A stretch of DNA of 64,000 nt from Thinopyrum elongatum (Eukaryota > Streptophyta > Magnoliopsida > Poales > Poaceae), in contig CM022303.1 in the NCBI GenBank assembly GCA_011799875.1, positions 550,081,368 to 550,145,367 of the forward strand, written 5' to 3'. Both the position numbers and the translations under genes were made by a program. The first letter of the stretch is position 1, and every line of letters begins with the position of its first letter. The notes below the pieces were generated by a model. That model saw only the letters and a program-made list of their open reading frames with translations. It was not told where the DNA came from and searched no databases. Below, in pieces: positions 58,794 to 64,000 of the stretch.

Positions 58794-60311
58794 TGATACG
58801 TCCATTTTGCATCATGTTTTCCTACTGCTATTTATGATGTTTTTATGCATAATAATGCTTTTTGGAGTAATTCTAATGCTTTTTCTCTCATAATATGCAA
58901 GGTTCACACAAAGAGGGAGAATTCCGGCAGTTGGAAATCTGGACCTGAAAAAGCTACGTCAGGCTATCTATTCTGCACAACTCCAAATGAGCTGAAATTT
59001 CACTAGGAATTTTTATGGAATAAATAAGAATTATTGGAGTAGATAACTACCAGAGGGGGCCCACCAGGTGGGCACAACCCACCTGGGCGCGCTAGGGAGC
59101 CCAGGCGCACCCTGGTGGGTTGTGCCCTCCTCGGCCCACCTCCGGTACCCCTCTTCTGGTATATAAGTCATTTTGACCTAGAAAAAAAAGGAGAGGACTT
59201 TCGGGATGAAGCGCCGTGGTCTTGAGGCGGAACTTGGGCAGGAGCACTTTTGCCCTCCAGCGAAACGATTCTGCCGGGGGAACTTCCCTCCCGGAAGGGG
59301 AAATCACCGTCATCATCATCACCAACAACTCTCCCATCTTGGGGAGGGAAATCTCCATCAACATCTTCAACAACACCATCTCCTCTCAAACCCTAGTTCA
59401 TCTCTTGAGTTCAATCTTTGTACTGGAACTATAGATTGGTACTTGTGGGTGACTAGTGGTGTTGATTACATCTTGTAGTTGGTTACTATATGGTTTATTT
59501 GGTGGAAGATTATATGTTCAGATCCATTATGCTATTTAATACCCCTCTGATCTTGAGCATGATTATCATTTGTGAGTAGTTACTTTTGTTCTTGAGGTCA
59601 CGAGAGAAATCTTGTTGCAAGTAATCATGTGAACTTGATATGTGTTTGATATTTTGATGATATGTATATTGTGATTCCCTTAGTGGTGTCATGTGAACGT
59701 CGACTACATGACACTTCACCATATTTGGGCCTAAGGGAATGCATTGTGGAGTAGTTATTAGATGATGGGTTGCGAGAGTGACAGAAGCTTAAACCCTAGT
59801 TTATGCGCTATTCCGTAAGGGACTGATTTGGATCCAAAAGTTTAATGCTATGGTTAGATTTATTCTTAATACTTTTCTCGTAGTTGCGGATGCTTGCGAG
59901 GGGGTTAATCATAAGTAGGAGGTTTGTTCAAGTAAGAACAGCACCTAAGCACCGGTCCACCCACATATCAAATTATCAAAGTACCGAACACAAATCAAAC
60001 CAACATGATGAAAGTGACTAGATGAAATTCCCGTGTACCCTCAAGAACACTTTGCTTACCATAAGAGACCGTTTTGGCCTGCCCTTTGCCTCAAAAAGGA
60101 TTGGGTTACCTTGCTGCACTTTTGTTACCATTACTGTTACTTGCTCATTACAAATTATCTTGTTACCAAACTACTCGTTACTTATAATTTCAGTGCTTGC
60201 AGACATTACCTTGCTGAAAACCGCTTGTCATTTCCTTCTGCTCCTCGTTGAGTTCGATAGTCTTACTTATCAAAAGGACTACGATTGATCCCCTATACTT
60301 GTGGGTCATCA
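58794..60311 (+). mobile_element. 3' LTR of the Athila-type element
   Basis: 1518 bp, TGATACGTCCATTTTGC to GTGGGTCATCA, followed by the duplication AATGG. TATA box near 59160. It closely matches the 5' LTR except near its start. Confidence 0.95.
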
Positions 60312-60660
60312 AATGGCCGCAGGAATAAATGGGGGCCGAGCGGCTTGGATTCTCGGCGCATCCGCATGGCAGTTTTTGCAGCGGGTAACTGCATCGTGGC
60401 GCCGTGCCCGGGGCAACCGCATGCACACGAACATGCATGATCGTGCGCAGGCCCCAAACACTGGCAGCGCGCGTGGAGGGGCGAGGGCAGAGTGCCCGGA
60501 GGGACGCTAGAGCAGAGCGCACGCGGTGGGACGCGAGCAGAGCGCGCCGCGGCCGCCTCAACCGCAAGCAACCACATGCATAGAGCAGTTGAACACGCAG
60601 GAAATGGTCGTCTACAAGCCGGCCGACAGTTGCGTCGCTGCGTAGAGAGCGGCCGTGTGC
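60312..60660 (-). promoter_or_regulatory. Likely upstream region of the exonuclease pseudogene
   Basis: GC-rich DNA that continued directly into 35889 before the Athila insertion. On the minus strand a TATA-like ATTTATT lies at about 60323-60329. Promoter function is inferred from position only. Confidence 0.35.
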
Positions 60661-60662
60661 TA

Positions 60663-60896
60663 CTACCGCCGTCTTGGTCTATTATTCCCCTTTATATTAT
60701 TTGCCATATTTTGACCTTAAATTTAACCAACAAATTGTTAATGTATGTTACAGAAATTATATAATTGGAAATATGTTCAAATACGAATCCAACGATATAA
60801 TCTCTGGCGACATGCATTCGTATTTTATTAGTTTAATCTCTAGTCAAAATTTGGCACAAAAATACATAGACGACTTATAAACCAGGACGGGGGTAG
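60663..60896 (+). mobile_element. Stowaway-like MITE
   Basis: A 234-bp, AT-rich element with inverted ends (CTACCGCCGTCTTGGTCTAT at the left; CTACCCCCGTCCTGGTTTAT when the right end is inverted), flanked by TA on both sides. It has no coding capacity. Confidence 0.8.
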
Positions 60897-61130
60897 TAGG
60901 TAATTTAATCGCAAATGTTTTTATTTTATTAACCGTATGTGTACGTGTCCTTTCATCCTCCTCTCGCACATATTGTCACCCCGCTGCCGCAGATGGCTTA
61001 GAGCGCAAGCTTGAGCAGCGCACGGGGGCGTTCTTTTGGCCAAACGGTGGTGAGCCCGTTCCCGCGCAACTGCGCAAGCTTCCCGCCCGACTCGGTGAAA
61101 TCCCCCAAAATCCCAATGCTTACCGGCCTG

Positions 61131-61140
61131 CTGTATAAAC
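61131..61140 (+). promoter_or_regulatory. TATA box upstream of the 61219 reading frames
   Basis: TGTATAAACC lies about 85 bp before the first ATG (61219), which is a plausible distance. Confidence 0.55.
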
Positions 61141-61218
61141 CCTCACGGCCGGCGAGTCCTATGTCGCATTTTCCCCTCCCTCCCTGTAGCTTATCTCGTC
61201 TGCTTCTCCCACGATCGC

Positions 61219-61991
61219 CAATGGCATCGGTCCGTCGTTGTCGCTCAGCCACTCCACCACCATCAAAGGATAGCTCCAACTGGGAGGCTACACCATAGCG
61301 GTGGCGCAGTCTCCGGCGTAGTGTAGTGCGCATGGCGTCCCTGTTGGGTGTGCGCGGAACACCCACCACGTGCTCCACCGCCGCTACCCGTCGGCAGCTG
61401 TTGCCGGCTGCCGTTGCCACCACCCCACCGTCTGCCACCGTGGCCGCCACACCACCATCGAAAGCCAGTGCCATCGCCCGCTCCGCCGCCGCGGCCCGAA
61501 GGCGGGAGCTGGCCGTCGTGGCCGCCACCCCACTGCCGACCACCGTGGCCATCACCCGCTCCGCCACCGCGGCCCGAAGGCGGGAGGTGGTGGTCGTGGC
61601 CGCCACCCCATCGTCGGCCGCCGTGGCCGCCAGCCCACCGTCGACCATCGGGGTCATCACCCGCTCCGCCACCGCCGCCCGAAGGTGGGAGGCGGAGGTG
61701 GAGGCCCGCACGTGCGTCAGCGACCTTGCGCGCTACATCGAGTTCCTGCGGGACGAGGAGGAGTGCCTCGCCGAGCACGCAAAGAGCCTTACCGCCGCCG
61801 TGGCCGCAGCACACGCCGCCGTAGAGGCGAGGAATCAGGAGATCTACGAGGAGAACCACCACTTCGAGAGGGGTCGTCTGGAGCGGCAGAGGGCATTCGA
61901 GGTGAGCGTCGCTGAAGGTGCAGTAGTGGCAGGCACCGTATTGCATTTGTCCAGCTCGTCGGTAGGCTCCTCCTCCTCTGCCTCTTCCTGA
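61219..61991 (+). CDS. Unrecognised gene with Ala-rich repeats and a coiled-coil-like C-terminus
   Basis: The first ATG (61219) opens a 25-residue frame ending at 61296. The main frame starts at ATG 61332 and encodes 219 residues. Residues about 30-125 hold three imperfect repeats (pattern AATP...ITRSATAARRRE). Residues about 125-195 are charged and Glu/Arg/Ala-rich (DLARYIEFLRDEEECLAEHA) and could form a coiled coil. A Ser-rich tail ends it. The two frames may once have been one, joined by a frameshift. It lies in the CACTA element, so a captured or element-borne gene is likely. I do not recognise the family. The Gly-rich frame on the other strand is a shadow. Confidence 0.45.
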
Positions 61992-62039
61992 GCGCGCTCG
62001 GCAGAGGAGAGGCTGCCGGAAGTAGTACAAAGCCCCTCC

Positions 62040-62450
62040 GTAGTAGTAGTATTTAGGGGCTATTTTGTTCAGTTTATCAGACTATAGATGTGGTGGAACT
62101 GTACAATGTACTTAAAATTAGCTAGTATATATAGTTGAACTAGCTATTTCAGTACGTGGTTGGCAACAATTGGGGAAAAGTTTCGTCGGTCCAGCTATCG
62201 AGTTGAACTGTTTGTATAAAGAACGACTGCTTAATCTATGAATGAAATCTATGCTTAATTACTGAATTTTAGTTGCAAAAATTAGATAGTGCTAGTGATT
62301 TTTAGCTGCATATTTTGACAAATCGCAGTGTTACAAGGTTGACAAATGGCAATGTTACTAGATCAACAAATGTCAATCTTTCCAGTTTCACAAATGGCAA
62401 TATACCCAATATGACAGATACAAATCTTACCAAATTGTTTGTACGTGGTT
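62040..62450. other. 3' flank of the 61332 frame
   Basis: AT-rich DNA without a gene. Repeated CAAATGGCAAT-like words occur at about 62340-62400. Confidence 0.4.
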
Positions 62451-62780
62451 GCATACGGGTCATCCAAAACAATCATTTGCGTTGAAGGGATGTACAAATC
62501 CTGCTCGGCACATTTTCTCTTGGCTTAGCGCTGAAGTCTGGCTTTGCATACCGTATTCAATCTGAACCGTTTGCGTTGAAGAGATGCACAAATCCTGTGC
62601 TGCGAATTTTCCCTTGACTTACTGGGGAAGACCATAGCTCTCACTTTGCATACGGGTGTTCTATCTAAAACGTTTGCGATCAAGAGCTGCACAAACCCTG
62701 CTCGTCACATTTTCCCTTGGCTTCCTGGGGAAGCTATCGGTTTGCATACGGGTGTTCTAACTAAAACGTTTGTGATGAGT
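62451..62780 (+). repeat. Tandem repeat of about 97 bp, 3.4 copies
   Basis: Units start at 62451, 62545, 62647 and 62744. Each carries GCATACGGGT, AACGTTTGCG and CACAAATCCTGCTCG words. The AACGTTTGCGAT word also occurs in the CACTA subterminal region near 34620, supporting one element. Confidence 0.85.
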
Positions 62781-62942
62781 GTTTTATATTTAAAAACCAT
62801 TGACTTTTTTTTAAAAGAAAATCGTTTGATAAGTCTGTACATTAAGAGAGAAAAATGCAATTTGTTCAAACAATATCTTTCATTCAGTCACACTGCGAAT
62901 TTATATTCATATGATCGAGATACAGTATTAAACCCAAAAAAA

Positions 62943-63629
62943 CTATTTTCGGCGGCGGCGGAGGCGGCGTGTCGTACCGGCATTGTCGTTGTCGTCCTCC
63001 GGGACGCTGTTGTTGAAGTCTTCAAGGCAGCACAAAATGTTCTTCACTTGGAAATCAAACATCATGTCGTCGCCCAATCGATGGGCGGGGCGCGGGAGGA
63101 TGGCAACTGGCGATGCTCTGAGGTAGCGGTCGATGGCGGCGTCCCATGCCGCTGAGGGGGGCGCGTGCACGGGCACAGGCGTGGCGGGTGCAGGCAAACG
63201 CACGGGGACCGGCGCCGCGGTGGGTGCAGGGGCGCGCACGGGTGCGGGCGCTTGTGCTGGCATGTACACGAGCTCGCGCGGGTCCGCGGAGACCTCGCTG
63301 ACGCCCGCGGCTTCCAGCTCTGCGATAGTGCTCGGCGACCAGCCTGTCAATGCTACGGGGATGGTCGCTGGCGCGGGCGCGGGGATGGGAGCTGGGACGG
63401 GCGCGGGGGCAGCAACCACCGCGCGCCAGCTCTTTCAGGGCCATGTCCATGAGGCCCCATTCCTCCTTATTTTCTATCTCCTCCGGCTCGGAGTCGACTT
63501 CACCAAACTTGAAGACTAGTGGCAGATGATCCTTGGTGGGGAATGGGAGGCGAATAGTAAGGCCGCCCGTATTAAACAGCGGCTCGTGCGCCATTAATGG
63601 AGAGGATGCGAGCAAGGCGGGCGGCCATG
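62943..63629 (-). pseudogene. Unrecognised Pro/Ala-repeat protein gene with frameshifts
   Basis: On the minus strand the family-like start (ATG 63629, MAARLAR) shifts frame after about seven codons. It then reads MAHEPLFNTGGLTIRLPFP, an acidic stretch (EPEEIENKEEWG) and MALKELAR. Near 63420 the frame shifts again into a Pro/Ala repeat region (repeated PAPAP and PVP words), then a conserved-looking end (MMFDFQVKNILCCLEDFNN) and a basic RRLRRRRK-stop. I believe similar proteins occur in Triticeae transposon-rich DNA but can name no function. Two frameshifts suggest decay. Confidence 0.5.
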
Positions 63630-63647
63630 GAAGTCAAAGGGCTCGCT

Positions 63648-63775
63648 TCCCAGTGAGCCTGCGCAGCGTACAGCTCGCATGCGTCCCGGTGAGCCTGCGC
63701 ATTGGAGGACAGCTTGCACACCTCTCAGTCAGCCTGCGCACCGGACTGCGCTCGCACGCCTCCCGTTCAGTCAAG
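63648..63775 (+). repeat. Tandem repeat of about 38 bp, 3.4 copies
   Basis: Units start near 63648, 63684, 63722 and 63760, with core TCCC(A/G)GTGAGCCTGCGC. They lie just upstream of the minus-strand gene, possibly in its promoter. Confidence 0.75.
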
Positions 63776-63779
63776 CAGC

Positions 63780-63990
63780 TGTCCGCACAGCACCTCCTAT
63801 AGCCATTAAAAGAGAGACACGTGGCGTCACATGAATGGTTAACAGAACGGACACGATTTAAATTATACAATGTTTGAGATGTTAAAGTGGCAGCTATTTG
63901 TTTCAAAATGCCTTTGTTGGCTGTTATTCGAGTGCGCCTTCTCTCAAAATGGACACGAAAAATACCACAGCATGTCGGGTGCCATTCCAT
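63780..63990. other. Right edge, nothing recognised
   Basis: AT-rich DNA without a coding frame of note. No CACTA terminus (CAGTG or TAGTG end with inverted match) is visible before the window ends. Confidence 0.4.
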
Positions 63991-64000
63991 GATAGCATGC

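Larger units (their letters stand above)
35890..60311 (+). mobile_element. Athila-type Ty3/gypsy element (whole span)
   Basis: Both LTRs, the primer site, gag-protease, reverse transcriptase/RNase H, integrase, a third ORF, a long 3' noncoding part and a polypurine tract lie in order, with a perfect 5-bp duplication, AATGG. Without the nested T2 element and its duplicated ATCAC it is about 10.2 kb. The coding regions are broken by nonsense codons and frameshifts. It inserted into the CACTA element just upstream of the exonuclease pseudogene. Confidence 0.95.
34507..63990 (+). mobile_element. CACTA transposon carrying gene fragments, split by the Athila element
   Basis: The left end reads CACTACTGCAGGATGG, with the possible 3-bp target word ATA before it. 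Subterminal DNA (34540-34920) is full of CAAACGG and TGTGTGATGCA words, like the CACTA end at 20837. An exonuclease pseudogene follows on the minus strand. The element resumes at 60312 after the Athila insertion and appears to run past 63990; no right terminus is visible. Assigning all of 60312-63990 to it is inference. Confidence 0.6.

Noticed and set aside
61263..62030. 255-residue Gly/His-rich minus-strand frame
   Set aside because: Shadow of the + strand repeat-containing frame; it lacks a promoter-like context on that strand.

Overview
The window looks like intergenic DNA from a large grass genome, most likely Triticeae (wheat, Aegilops or barley). The basis is recognition of LTR sequence typical of the Angela/WIS/BARE copia group, a BARE-like gag-pol, Tekay/Del chromoviruses with LTRs of about 4.2 kb, an Athila-type gypsy element with a tRNA-Asp primer site, and CACTA transposons carrying pieces of host genes. 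There are no rRNA or tRNA genes, no CRISPR arrays and no bacterial-type genes. I found no clearly functional host gene. The best candidate, a plant-specific DUF1618/DUF1668-like gene at 14.6-15.7 kb, is frameshifted.

Layout. (1) 1-11631 is the 3' end of a Tekay-type element, T1 (+ strand): the end of pol, then its 3' LTR (1244-11631). Two solo LTRs only 13 bp apart split that LTR: an Angela/WIS solo LTR (4310-6037, target duplication CTATA) and a 4.5-kb gypsy-type solo LTR (6051-10525, near-duplication GTCAG/GTCAT). T1 itself sits in a reversed copia LTR (11632-12376). (2) 12377-18400 is low-copy-looking sequence with a spaced duplication, a decayed Gly-rich/zinc-knuckle gene fragment, an AT-rich stretch and the broken DUF gene. 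(3) 18400-20837 holds the right ends of two CACTA transposons; the second carries a B3-domain-like fragment. (4) 20885-29066 is a BARE/Angela-type copia element with three in-frame stops. Its 3' LTR is cut by (5) a second Tekay-type element, T3 (29067-34506), which is cut in turn by (6) a CACTA element starting at 34507. This CACTA carries a WRN-type 3'-5' exonuclease pseudogene and continues to the right edge of the window. It is split by (7) an Athila-type element (35890-60311, target duplication AATGG), which is itself split by (8) a nearly intact Tekay-type element, T2 (42929-57177, minus strand, target duplication ATCAC). Coding regions, primer sites, polypurine tracts and duplications give a clear insertion order: copia, then T3, CACTA, Athila and T2.

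Most interesting signal. The LTRs of the three Tekay-type elements T1, T2 (both copies) and T3 each hold what looks like the last two exons of a small spliced gene. The first is an acidic internal exon (90, 102 or 78 nt, always a multiple of three) after a pyrimidine-rich CGGTAG acceptor and before an AG/GCAAGC (GC-type) donor. The second is a terminal exon rich in Asp, Glu and Tyr, ending Asp-Gln-Glu-stop. The splice phase agrees in every copy. Between the two exons are four copies of a 15-bp imperfect palindrome at conserved spacing (about 66, 67 and 54 bp). I could not find the start codon. T2 also has an unrecognised 256-residue ORF between its primer site and gag, and one amber codon separating gag from pol.
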